From Oscillospiraceae bacterium (GTDB lineage Bacteria; Bacillota; Clostridia; Oscillospirales; Oscillospiraceae), in the NCBI GenBank assembly GCA_024404315.1, contig JAKSQD010000012.1, positions 1 to 40,420 of the forward strand: a DNA stretch of 40,420 nucleotides. Reading direction: 5' to 3'. Each line of letters starts with the position of its first letter. Positions within the stretch are counted from its first letter, which is position 1. The notes below the pieces were generated by a model. The model was given only the letters and a program-made list of their open reading frames with translations. It did no database searches and had not been told where the DNA came from. This document shows, in pieces, positions 8,500 through 16,399 of the stretch. A program made the translations under genes and the position numbers.

Positions 8500-9179
8500 A
8501 AATTACCGATGAAATGATATATCAAAATATCACCGAGGCTCGCAATCTTTGGTTGGAAACTATGCCGCAGCAAAGGGAACATCAATTTTCTGATTCATTT
8601 GAAACGAAAATGGCTGTTCTAATAAAAAAGTCCTTCAAACGGTCAAAATTTCTTCAATCTTTCAAAAAAACTGCTGTTGCAGCTGCTTGTTTTATTTTTG
8701 TGGCAGTTGGAATTATCAAATATTTCCCGTCTGCCCGTGCAAATTTTGTTTCGGCAATTGAAATCATAAAAACAGCAATATCAGAAACCGAAACCATGAT
8801 ATATTACAAATTTCATCCCCAAACAATCTATATTCTTCCCGATATTGAATTTCGCTATCTTCCACAGGGATACACCGAGGTTCAGAGAGAAGAAACACTA
8901 ACAAATCGGTTGATTCAATTTCAAAATGATTCTAATGATACCATTCGATTCTTTCAATCGTCAGCCGTTGCTCACGGAAATGGTGTGCTAGTAATGGACA
9001 CTGAGAATATAGATAGCAGCGAAATTCAAATCGGTAATATTACCGCTACATTCATAAAAAAAGATGGGCGGACATCAGTATATTGGTTTACGCCTACATC
9101 TCTCTTTGAGTTGGATAGTACTTTGACTGACGAAGAAATCGTTACAATCATACAGAATCTTATGGTCTATGATAATTGA
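8496..9179 (+). CDS. Membrane-anchored anti-sigma factor (DUF4367-like)
   Basis: A 227-residue protein with a cytoplasmic N-terminal segment of about 55 residues, one membrane segment (AVAAACFIFVAVGIIKYF, about 58-75), and an extracytoplasmic part whose FRYLPQGYTEVQRE stretch resembles DUF4367 domains often fused to anti-sigma factors. It is translationally coupled to the sigma gene and presumably holds it at the membrane until a signal arrives. The signal may be the substrate of the divergent exporter. Function is inferred from position and layout. Confidence 0.75.
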   Translation: MKITDEMIYQNITEARNLWLETMPQQREHQFSDSFETKMAVLIKKSFKRSKFLQSFKKTAVAAACFIFVAVGIIKYFPSARANFVSAIEIIKTAISETETMIYYKFHPQTIYILPDIEFRYLPQGYTEVQREETLTNRLIQFQNDSNDTIRFFQSSAVAHGNGVLVMDTENIDSSEIQIGNITATFIKKDGRTSVYWFTPTSLFELDSTLTDEEIVTIIQNLMVYDN

Positions 9180-9247
9180 TAAAATAGTATGGAGAAAAGC
9201 CTTTATCAACCTCAAATCCATTTTATAAAAAATTAGAAACCTCCTTC

Positions 9248-9276
9248 TTTACAATTATCTTTGTTTGTGATATACT
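9248..9276 (+). promoter_or_regulatory. Promoter of the XRE regulator and recombinase
   Basis: TTTACA (9248-9253), 17 bases, then TATACT (9271-9276), a good housekeeping promoter, 24 bases before the XRE start. Confidence 0.75.
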
Positions 9277-9299
9277 AATATTCAGAAAGAGGTGATTGT

Positions 9300-9671
9300 A
9301 TGCAAATTATCGGTGAACGGCTTCGTGCTTTACGAAAAGCAAATAACCTGACCCAGATTCAAATGGCTGAAATCTTAGAGGTCCAGCAATCCCGTATCAA
9401 TCGTTACGAAACAGGAGCTTCTACCCCTCCGGCGGAAACCTTTATCCAGTATGCAGACTTCTTCGACGTGTCTATGGATTACCTGTACGGCAGATGCGAT
9501 GAACCGCAGGGGAAGCTTTACAAGAATCAGCCTCAGATTCTGCTGGACAGAGCAAAGCATAATCCTGAGATGGAACAGTTTATCGAAATGCTCTTTGACC
9601 CCTCCTCCCCTGCCAGCGGTAAGGTCAAGGAAGCACTCTTACGAATCATGAAAGAAGGTGACTCAACTTGA
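9300..9671 (+). CDS. XRE-family transcriptional regulator
   Basis: A 123-residue protein with an N-terminal helix-turn-helix of the Cro/cI type (RLRALRKANNLTQIQMAEILEVQQSRINRYETG) followed by FIQYADFFDVSMDYLYGR, the usual helix bundle after this domain. The acidic C-terminal half is family-specific. AGAGGTG precedes the ATG. The last bases overlap the TTG start of the serine recombinase, so the regulator and recombinase are co-translated and the regulator probably controls excision. Confidence 0.85.
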   Translation: MQIIGERLRALRKANNLTQIQMAEILEVQQSRINRYETGASTPPAETFIQYADFFDVSMDYLYGRCDEPQGKLYKNQPQILLDRAKHNPEMEQFIEMLFDPSSPASGKVKEALLRIMKEGDST

Positions 9672-11224
9672 AAGCAGTAATCTATGCCCGTTATTCCTCG
9701 GATAATCAGCGTGAGGAATCCATCGAGGGTCAGCTTCGGGAATGCAAAGATTACGCCGAGCGCAACGGTTACAGCATTGTAGGGACTTACATTGACCGGG
9801 CGTTTTCCGCTAAAACAGATCAGCGTCCTGATTTTCAGCGGATGATTAAGGACAGCGCAAAGAAGCTCTTTGACACGGTGATCGTCTGGAAGCTGGACCG
9901 CTTTGCCCGTGACCGCTACGATTCCGCCCGATATAAGAATACCCTGAAAAAGAACGGCGTGAAAGTCGTTTCCGCTATGGAGCGAATCTCTGAGGGACCG
10001 GAGGGTATCATTCTGGAAGCGGTGCTGGAAGGCATGGCTGAGTATTATTCCGCCGATCTTGCGGAAAAGGTCGTGCGTGGACATACGGAAAACGCTTTGA
10101 AATGCAAGTGTAACGGCGGTTCGGTTGCCTTTGGTTTGATGTTGGACAAGGAACAGCACTATGTTCCTGACCCGCTTCTCGCTCCCATCGTGCTTGAGGT
10201 CTTTGAACGATACGCCGCTGGTGAAACCATCAAACAGCTTTGCATGGATTTGGATGATCGTCAGATTCGGAGCATTAAGGGCAATCGAATCGGCTTTGAC
10301 ACGATGCGCCGTATGCTGAGTAACCGCAAGTACATCGGTGAATACAAGTACCGAGATATCGTGGTTCCTGATGCCTTCCCCGCTATCGTTCCCAAGGACC
10401 TGTTTGATCGGGTTCAGGAGATGCGGGTCAAAAATCAAAAAGCCTCCGCCCGTCACAAGGCAGAGAACCTTTATCTGCTTTCCACGAAGCTGTTCTGTGG
10501 GAAATGCGGCTCCGCCATGGATGGAGAGTGCGGAACCAGCAGTACGGGAAAGCGGTATAATTATTACAAATGTCAGAGCGCAAAGAAAAAGCAGGGATGC
10601 CACAAAAAAGCGATTTCCAAAGAGTGGATTGAAAATCTGGTGGTTAAGGAAACCATGTTCAAGCTGAACAACAGTGAAATTCTCAATTCTATTGCCGATG
10701 CGGTTCTTCAGCTTCAGGGCAAGTCGAATCCCACCCTTCCGATTTTGGAAACCGAACTCCGTCAGGTCAACGCCGATATTCAGAACATCGTCAATGCGGT
10801 TCAGGCGGGTATGTTCAGCAAGGCACTTGCCGATAGAATGAATCAGCTCGAAGCACAGAAATGTGATTTGGAAGCAAGGATCATTGAAGAGAAAATCGCA
10901 AAGCCGGTATTCACCAGAGAACAGATTCTCTGCTGGCTGGAACGCTACCGCTATCTGGATACCTCTTCTCGAAAACAAAGAGAATGGCTCGTTCGATGCT
11001 TCATCAAGGCGGTTTATGTCTATGATGATAAGCTGCTGATTACCTTCCATTATACTGATGATATTAAAACGGTTCCCCTGTCTGACGCTGGCAGGGCAAC
11101 CGTAAATTCAATAACAAATCGTTCGTATAAACAGGCGAACGGGGGACCAAATGCAGATAATCCGAACGTATTGCGAATTGGCAGTGCGTTCGGATTTCTG
11201 ATTTCTTTGGAGAAATATCTTTGA
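9668..11224 (+). CDS. Large serine recombinase (integrase/excisionase)
   Basis: A 518-residue site-specific recombinase. The resolvase domain begins YARYSSDNQREESIEGQ with the nucleophilic Ser near residue 10, and includes WKLDRFARDRYD and GIILEAVLEGMAEYYS. A recombinase domain follows (IGEYKYRDIVVPDAFPAIV), then a zinc ribbon (FCGKCGSAMDGEC and later YYKC, GCHKK) and a coiled-coil stretch. It integrates and excises the element by double-strand exchange. The TTG start overlaps the XRE stop by four bases. A paralogue, broken, lies at 25659. Confidence 0.93.
   Translation: MKAVIYARYSSDNQREESIEGQLRECKDYAERNGYSIVGTYIDRAFSAKTDQRPDFQRMIKDSAKKLFDTVIVWKLDRFARDRYDSARYKNTLKKNGVKVVSAMERISEGPEGIILEAVLEGMAEYYSADLAEKVVRGHTENALKCKCNGGSVAFGLMLDKEQHYVPDPLLAPIVLEVFERYAAGETIKQLCMDLDDRQIRSIKGNRIGFDTMRRMLSNRKYIGEYKYRDIVVPDAFPAIVPKDLFDRVQEMRVKNQKASARHKAENLYLLSTKLFCGKCGSAMDGECGTSSTGKRYNYYKCQSAKKKQGCHKKAISKEWIENLVVKETMFKLNNSEILNSIADAVLQLQGKSNPTLPILETELRQVNADIQNIVNAVQAGMFSKALADRMNQLEAQKCDLEARIIEEKIAKPVFTREQILCWLERYRYLDTSSRKQREWLVRCFIKAVYVYDDKLLITFHYTDDIKTVPLSDAGRATVNSITNRSYKQANGGPNADNPNVLRIGSAFGFLISLEKYL
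11159..11196. repeat. Perfect ten-base inverted repeat at the recombinase 3' end
   Basis: AATCCGAACG (11159-11168) and CGTTCGGATT (11187-11196) flank an 18-base spacer and lie inside the last recombinase codons, followed by T-rich sequence. It may be a terminator or part of the attachment site. A related GTTCGGATTT occurs at the end of the second recombinase gene. Confidence 0.5.
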
Positions 11225-11413
11225 TTTGCTTCTGATTATAGCATATTTTACAACAAGACGCAAATTTATCTATAGAGCAAAATTTTTGAGTCGTCTTGGT
11301 TAACATTTGCCCGAGAAATCCCGTATTTTTGTAAAGATGGATTCAGGAGACTTATTGCTATATTTCAAAAGGCTACTGCGAAAAAAATCACAGCAGCCTT
11401 GATTATTCTTTGC

Positions 11414-11459
11414 GCTCTGCATTGTTTGACTTCGCAGTTGAACAGTGCAGAGCTTTTTT
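11414..11459 (+). terminator. Rho-independent terminator after the recombinase
   Basis: Arms 11414-11426 and 11441-11453 (13 pairs with one G-U) are followed by six T. A second hairpin at 11369-11400 (AAGGCTACTG/CAGCAGCCTT) lies just before; on the minus strand it is followed by TTTTG and may end the malQ transcript. Confidence 0.85.
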
Positions 11460-11477
11460 ATCACCGACAAGGAGCAT

Positions 11478-13001
11478 TCACGCTTCCGTTTCCTCGTGAT
11501 TAAGCCAGTTCATGCGTCCGTACAGCATGGCAAGCCTTCGCAATTCGTCACAGAGATCTTTAGAGAGTTGATCCTCCGTGATACGCCATCTCCAGTTGAT
11601 TCCCAGCGTGGAGGGCTTGTTGATGCGGCAGGTATTGTCCAGCCCCAGATAATCCTGAATGGGAATGATACAGGTTCGAGCACTGCTGCGGAGTGCTAAA
11701 GCGATAAAAGGTTTGTACAGCTCTTTCTTTGGCGTATAGGGGTCGAACAGATAATCCCGCACCATTTTCTGCTCGCTGGGAAGAATACTGTCCAGCCAGC
11801 CCATGACAGTTTCATTATCGTGGGTTCCGGTGTAAACCACGCAGTTTTCGATGTAGTTATGGGGCAGATAATCATTGGCAGAGCCGGTATCACGGGAATC
11901 AAATGCAAATTCCAGCACCTTCATACCGGGGAATCCACTATCTTTGACCAATTGGCGCACACTGTCCGTTACATACCCCAAATCCTCTGCAATAACAGGA
12001 TGCCAGCCCAGACGCTGCTCCATCGTTTGAAACAGCTCCAAACCGGGGCCCTTTTCCCAATGTCCGTTTTCAGCGGTCTTGTCCCCGTAAGGGATTGAGA
12101 AGTATTCATCAAATCCTCTAAAATGGTCAATTCTTACTACGTCATAGAGCTGGAAGCTGTACCAAAGTCGGCTCATCCACCAATCATAATTCGTGGAACG
12201 ATGGTAGTCCCACTGATACAGTGGATTGCCCCAGAGCTGGCCAGTTGCAGAGAAGCCATCTGGAGGACAGCCGGCAACGGCTGAGGGCAGGTTATTTTCA
12301 TCCAGCTGGAACAGCTCCGGGTTTGCCCAGGCGTCAGCACTGTCCATGGAAACATAAATGGGAATGTCACCGATGATCTTAATGTGGTTTTTATGGGCAT
12401 AGGCTTTCAGGGCGTTCCACTGCTGAGAGAACTTAAACTGCAGATACTGATGAAACTCAATGTCAAAATAAAGCTCACGGCGGTAGTAATCCAAAGCATA
12501 GCCCCAGCGCAGACGGATGTCCTCCGCCCATTCTGTCCAAGGCTTTCCGTCAAAACGATTCTTGACCGCCATGAAAAGAGCATAATCGGAGAGCCACCAG
12601 CGGTTATTTGCCACAAACTCCTGATAATCGGGGTCATGGCTGACGTCGCTGCGCTCATAGGCAAGGTGAAGCAGGGTGTAGCGTCCCTGATACAGCTTTT
12701 CGTAGTCAATATCATCCTTGGAAACGCCAAAATCAACGCTGTCGCACTCTTCCTTGGTGAGAACACCTTCCTCGATCAGGGCTTCCAGACTGATGAAGTA
12801 GGGGTTTCCTGCATAAGTGGAAAAGGATTGATAGGGGGAATCGCCATAGCTGGTAGGACCGAGAGGAAGGATTTGCCAGTAGGTCTGACCGGCTTCTTTC
12901 AGCCAGTCGATGAAATGATAAGCGGCTTTGGAAAAACAGCCGATACCGTATTTTCCCGGAAGACTTGAGATGGGAAGCAGAATTCCTGCGGAACGATTCA
13001 T
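11478..13001 (-). CDS. malQ: 4-alpha-glucanotransferase (amylomaltase)
   Basis: A 507-residue GH77 enzyme that moves alpha-1,4-glucan segments between maltodextrins, releasing glucose. The opening RSAGILLPISSLPGKYGIG and the substrate loop are typical. Catalytic residues are visible: nucleophile Asp 292 in VVRIDHFRGF, acid/base Glu 339 in VIAEDLG and Asp 395 in TGTHDNET. The ATG is preceded by AAAGGAG eight bases upstream. It lies 139 bases downstream of an alpha-glucosidase gene in the same direction and is probably in the same operon, under the LacI-type regulator's operator near 14952. Confidence 0.95.
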   Translation of the reverse strand: MNRSAGILLPISSLPGKYGIGCFSKAAYHFIDWLKEAGQTYWQILPLGPTSYGDSPYQSFSTYAGNPYFISLEALIEEGVLTKEECDSVDFGVSKDDIDYEKLYQGRYTLLHLAYERSDVSHDPDYQEFVANNRWWLSDYALFMAVKNRFDGKPWTEWAEDIRLRWGYALDYYRRELYFDIEFHQYLQFKFSQQWNALKAYAHKNHIKIIGDIPIYVSMDSADAWANPELFQLDENNLPSAVAGCPPDGFSATGQLWGNPLYQWDYHRSTNYDWWMSRLWYSFQLYDVVRIDHFRGFDEYFSIPYGDKTAENGHWEKGPGLELFQTMEQRLGWHPVIAEDLGYVTDSVRQLVKDSGFPGMKVLEFAFDSRDTGSANDYLPHNYIENCVVYTGTHDNETVMGWLDSILPSEQKMVRDYLFDPYTPKKELYKPFIALALRSSARTCIIPIQDYLGLDNTCRINKPSTLGINWRWRITEDQLSKDLCDELRRLAMLYGRMNWLNHEETEA

Positions 13002-13045
13002 AACATAGACTCCTTTTTCGTTTCTATGAGGGAGGATAGGGGAAA

Positions 13046-13117
13046 GGTCTCAGGCGGTGAAAGCTTGGAGGAGGGATTATAAAAGGAGAAACACACATGA
13101 TGCTGTCGCCTGAGACC
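13046..13117 (-). repeat. Long stem-loop between glucosidase and malQ
   Basis: Perfect 11-base arms GGTCTCAGGCG (13046-13056) and CGCCTGAGACC (13107-13117) enclose 50 bases. On the minus strand the stem is followed by TTTCCCC, not a U-tract. It may be a processing or partial termination site that sets the ratio of glucosidase to MalQ. Confidence 0.5.
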
Positions 13118-13140
13118 GTATTGGGAGGATTGAGGGCAAT

Positions 13141-14814
13141 TTATGCTTCAAACACAACGAACTGATACCCCTCCATGTGAAGGGTGCCGTCGGTGATGCT
13201 GAGGTCGGGGAGGTTGTTGATGAGGAGCTGCTTCACCGTATCGGGCAGTACCACATCCTGAGGCTGCTTCTGGAAGTTGCCCATGACCAGCAGCTGCTGT
13301 CCCTCGCCACGGCGGAAGTAAGCCATGAGATTGTGCTGCTCCTGCAGATAGGGGATGGTCTCGCCGTAGATGACGCTCTCGGTATAGGCGGGGTCGCTGC
13401 GCAGACGGATGAGCTTGCGGTAGAAGTTCCAGACGGAATCGGGACGGTCCTTCTGTTCGGCCAGATTGATGGAGGGATAGTTGGGATTGACTCGCAGCCA
13501 AGGAGTACCGGAGGAGAAGCCGGCATTTTCGGAGCCGTCCCAATGGAAGGGGGAGCGGGCATTGTCACGGGAGAAGTGGTCGATGGCAGCCAGTGCCTCT
13601 TCGGGGGTGCAGCCGGCATCCAGAGCCACCTGATACTGATCCTTTGCGGAGATGTCATCCACCTCGTCCACGCTGTGGTAGGTGAAGTTCTCCATGCCGA
13701 TCTCCTGACCCTGATAGATAAAGGGCAGACCCTCCAGCATAAAGCTCAGACCGCCCAGCATCTTCTTAGAGGTCTCGCAGCATTCGCCGTCGGGGATATA
13801 GTGGGAAACACCACGAGGTTCATCGTGATTTTCGATGATATTGGAGAGGAAGCCCACCCCGTGGACCCGTTTCTGGCTCATGAAAACGGTGTTTTTATAC
13901 TGCTCAGGGGTGACACGCTTCATGTCATACCAACCCTTGATGCTCCGGTTAAGGATGGTCTCGGCAAAGTCATACATGGTGGAGAAGCAGCCGTTGTCGC
14001 CGATGTACAGAGGAAGATCCTCTTCTTTGTCGTTAAAGACCTCGCCGGCGGTAAAAGCGTCATATTTGCGGAAGGTACGGTCAGCCATCTCGTCGAGGAA
14101 GTCGAAGAGTCCGGTCGCCTTTTCCAGCATTCGGTCGATGGAGCAAAGACCATCCGCACGGTCGGCGGGATAGTTTTCAAAGGGCAGCTTTTTCTTGATG
14201 TTGACGATGGCGTCAATGCGGAAGCCGGCAAGTCCCTTGTCCAGCCACCAGTTGATCATCTTGTAGATCTCTTCCCGCAGCTCAGGGTTCTCCCAGTTCA
14301 GGTCGGGCTGCTTTTTGTGGAACACATGGAGGTAAACCTTGTCCTCATGACCGGGCAGAGGTTCCCAGCAGGAGCCGCCGAAGTAGCTTCTCCAGTTGCA
14401 GGGGAGGGGCTCGCCCTTTTTGTGGTCCATGATGTAAAAATACTTGCCGTACTTGCCGTCGGGATCCTCACACGCCTTTTTGAACCACTCGTGCTCATCG
14501 GAGCAATGATTCACCACCAGATCCATAACGATGTGGATGTCTCGCTTTTTTGCCTCGGCGAGCAGCTCCTCCATCTCCTCCATGGTGCCAAAGCGGGGGT
14601 CGATGTTGTAATAATCGGAGATGTCATAGCCCTGATCGGCAAGAGGAGAGCAGTAAATGGGAGAGAGCCAAACGATGTCCACACCCAGCTCCTTGAGGTA
14701 GTCCAGCTTGGTGATGACACCTCTCAGGTCGCCAATGCCGTCCCCGTTGGTGTCCATAAAGCTTTTGGGATAGATTTGATAGGCAGTTTTACCGTGCCAC
14801 CATTTACGTTCCAT
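13141..14814 (-). CDS. GH13 alpha-glucosidase, maltase-like
   Basis: A 557-residue cytoplasmic GH13 enzyme of the oligo-glucosidase subfamily (usual length about 555). WWHGKTAYQIYPKSFMDTNGDGIGDL opens the barrel. Nucleophile Asp 201 lies in GFRIDAI, acid/base Glu 258 in TAGEVF and Asp 331 in NHDEPR. The residue after the nucleophile is Ala, which in this family is linked to alpha-1,4 (maltose-type) specificity. AAGGAGG lies ahead of the ATG. It is the first gene of a minus-strand unit with malQ and is controlled by a promoter carrying the AGGTTA-N6-TAACCT operator. Confidence 0.93.
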   Translation of the reverse strand: MERKWWHGKTAYQIYPKSFMDTNGDGIGDLRGVITKLDYLKELGVDIVWLSPIYCSPLADQGYDISDYYNIDPRFGTMEEMEELLAEAKKRDIHIVMDLVVNHCSDEHEWFKKACEDPDGKYGKYFYIMDHKKGEPLPCNWRSYFGGSCWEPLPGHEDKVYLHVFHKKQPDLNWENPELREEIYKMINWWLDKGLAGFRIDAIVNIKKKLPFENYPADRADGLCSIDRMLEKATGLFDFLDEMADRTFRKYDAFTAGEVFNDKEEDLPLYIGDNGCFSTMYDFAETILNRSIKGWYDMKRVTPEQYKNTVFMSQKRVHGVGFLSNIIENHDEPRGVSHYIPDGECCETSKKMLGGLSFMLEGLPFIYQGQEIGMENFTYHSVDEVDDISAKDQYQVALDAGCTPEEALAAIDHFSRDNARSPFHWDGSENAGFSSGTPWLRVNPNYPSINLAEQKDRPDSVWNFYRKLIRLRSDPAYTESVIYGETIPYLQEQHNLMAYFRRGEGQQLLVMGNFQKQPQDVVLPDTVKQLLINNLPDLSITDGTLHMEGYQFVVFEA

Positions 14815-14921
14815 AAGAAGTTCCTCCTTATCGGTTTTTGTCTTTTTCTGTAAAAAGAGTCTGTGGGATGGTACAGACTGTCCGATCCGGCGATGTCTAT
14901 ACGATCTGCGATTGTGCTTTC

Positions 14922-14969
14922 ACGATAGCATGAGAATGGCAGAAAGTAAACAGGTTAAATTCATAACCT
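14922..14969 (-). promoter_or_regulatory. Promoter and operator of the glucosidase-malQ unit
   Basis: The operator AGGTTAAATTCATAACCT (14952-14969) is an exact AGGTTA-N6-TAACCT palindrome. On the minus strand it is followed at once by GTTTACT; the -35 is TTTACT (14950-14945) and, after 17 bases, the -10 is TATCGT (14927-14922). The order operator, then GTTTAC, is the same at the other glucosidase promoter. Confidence 0.8.
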
Positions 14970-15014
14970 ACTTTTAGCACATTTTTTATAAAAGAATCTT
15001 GTTGAAAAAATCAA

Positions 15015-15067
15015 TTGCGAAGAGAAGTATTTTCCTTATAATATGTTACAGATTATATAGATAACCT
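15015..15067 (+). promoter_or_regulatory. Promoter and auto-operator of the LacI-type regulator
   Basis: TTGCGA (15015-15020), 16 bases, TATAAT (15037-15042). The operator AGATTATATAGATAACCT (15050-15067) differs from the palindrome by one base and covers the predicted transcript start, a classic repression position. Confidence 0.7.
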
Positions 15068-15089
15068 ATTGATGAAAGGTAAGTCTGGT

Positions 15090-16112
15090 ATGGTTACCAT
15101 TAAACAGATTGCGGAACGAGCCGGAGTCAGCACCGCTACCGTCTCCAATGTCATTCACGGAAAAACCAAAAAGGTTTCACCGGAAACTGTCGCAAAGGTA
15201 AGCTCCCTCATTGAAGAGATGGGCTATGTTCAGCGCATGGGACTGCGTGTCCTTCGAAATGACAGCTCTCAGCTTGTAGCAGTCATCATCAATTCGCATC
15301 ATGCGTATCATGCGTCTATCCTTTCCGACCCGTTTTACGGTCATACCATCGGCATCATTGAAGAGGAGCTTCGTAAGAAGGGCTACTACATGATGTTTTA
15401 TTCCTCTCCGGAGATCGAAGAGATCTTCAAGATGATCATGACATGGGATGTGGACGGCGTGATCGCCATTTCCTTCTCCCGTTCCGACTGTGAGAAGATA
15501 CGCAGTATGGCTCAAAAGCCGGTGGTTGCCATTGATGCCCACGGAAAGACCTCAGAACAGAGTCTCATCTCCAACATCGGTCTGAATGATGCCGAGGGCG
15601 GTTATCTCATGACACGCCACCTCTTCGAAAAGGGCTATGAATCCGTGTTTGTCTGCGGCTTTTCCGATTACGGCATCGACCACGAGCGGTGGCTGGGGGC
15701 ACAGCGGGTGCTGCTGCTTCCGGAGTATCAGGGAAGGAATCTGCGTCTCCAGTTCATTGAGCTTGGCACGACCCAAGAGGAACGGGAGGTCTACCATAAA
15801 CAGATGCTTCGTCAGCTGCCTTTTTCCCGCCGGACGGCATTTTTCTTTACCTCTGATCTGCTGGCAATGGAGGTCAACAGCTTTTTTGCCGAGCGTGGGA
15901 TCCATATCCCTGAAGCCTTTGGCATTGCGGGCTTTGATGACAATATGGGCGCTTCCAAATTCTGTACGCCGAGACTGACCACGATACGTCAGGACGTTGC
16001 CATGAAGGGAAAGCTGGCTGTGCGGAATCTGGTGGCTATGCTGGAGAACCCGTCTGTCTGTCCGGAGAGTCTTGCACTTCCCGTTTCTCTTGTGATACGA
16101 AGCTCCACATAA
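15090..16112 (+). CDS. LacI-family regulator of maltodextrin use
   Basis: A 340-residue regulator. The N-terminal helix-turn-helix is TIKQIAERAGVSTATVSNVIHG, followed by the hinge helix region and a periplasmic-binding-like sensor domain (DVDGVIAISFS, GIAGFDDN). The start at 15090 is chosen because the DNA-binding domain begins there and AAAGG lies upstream; an upstream ATG at 15069 would add seven residues. It lies between two divergent glucosidase units whose promoters carry its likely operators. The sensor probably binds a malto-oligosaccharide or phosphorylated sugar. Confidence 0.92.
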   Translation: MVTIKQIAERAGVSTATVSNVIHGKTKKVSPETVAKVSSLIEEMGYVQRMGLRVLRNDSSQLVAVIINSHHAYHASILSDPFYGHTIGIIEEELRKKGYYMMFYSSPEIEEIFKMIMTWDVDGVIAISFSRSDCEKIRSMAQKPVVAIDAHGKTSEQSLISNIGLNDAEGGYLMTRHLFEKGYESVFVCGFSDYGIDHERWLGAQRVLLLPEYQGRNLRLQFIELGTTQEEREVYHKQMLRQLPFSRRTAFFFTSDLLAMEVNSFFAERGIHIPEAFGIAGFDDNMGASKFCTPRLTTIRQDVAMKGKLAVRNLVAMLENPSVCPESLALPVSLVIRSST

Positions 16113-16243
16113 AGGAAGCTTGTTGAGAAAGTTGTCCGCTTTGCGTTTTGTGCTTTTCCGATGGTGTGAATCGTACAAATTGCACAGCAAATGATTTATC
16201 GGCAAAATACACAAAAACAGAATGTTGCTACAGTGCTTTTTGT

Positions 16244-16291
16244 AGGTTATGAGCGTAACCTGTTTACATGAAGGCAACGTTATGCTATGAT
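16244..16291 (+). promoter_or_regulatory. Operator and promoter of the second glucosidase gene
   Basis: AGGTTATGAGCGTAACCT (16244-16261), a perfect AGGTTA-N6-TAACCT palindrome, directly precedes TTTACA (16263-16268), 17 bases and TATGAT (16286-16291). The operator touches the upstream side of the -35, so it may activate or block depending on the ligand state. Confidence 0.85.
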
Positions 16292-16399
16292 ATAACAAAT
16301 TATTCTATAAAACACTCGACAAAAAGTTATATTGAACAGTCAGAGATTTGTTCCTGTCTGTTTTTGAAGCAGAACGGTTCGATAGGGAGGCACTTATTT

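Larger units (their letters stand above)
1..11230. mobile_element. Right part of an integrative (probably conjugative) element
   Basis: The stretch contains replication genes of the kind found in clostridial integrative elements (RepA-type initiator and DnaC-like loader, minus strand), accessory cargo, and an XRE regulator overlapping a large serine recombinase. The recombinase lies next to a chromosomal sugar locus, as is usual for an element end. The left part lies outside the window, so transfer genes cannot be seen and conjugative ability is inferred. The right boundary is placed between the recombinase stop and the malQ terminator; the exact two-base crossover cannot be read without an empty site. 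The cargo between about 4550 and 9250 is clearly more AT-rich than its surroundings. Confidence 0.75.

Noticed and set aside
9533-11050. Open frame of about 500 codons opposite the serine recombinase
   Set aside because: Overlaps a clear recombinase with intact motifs; no support of its own.
13177-14853. Open frame of over 550 codons opposite the GH13 gene
   Set aside because: Antisense of a GC-rich conserved enzyme; shows no family motifs.
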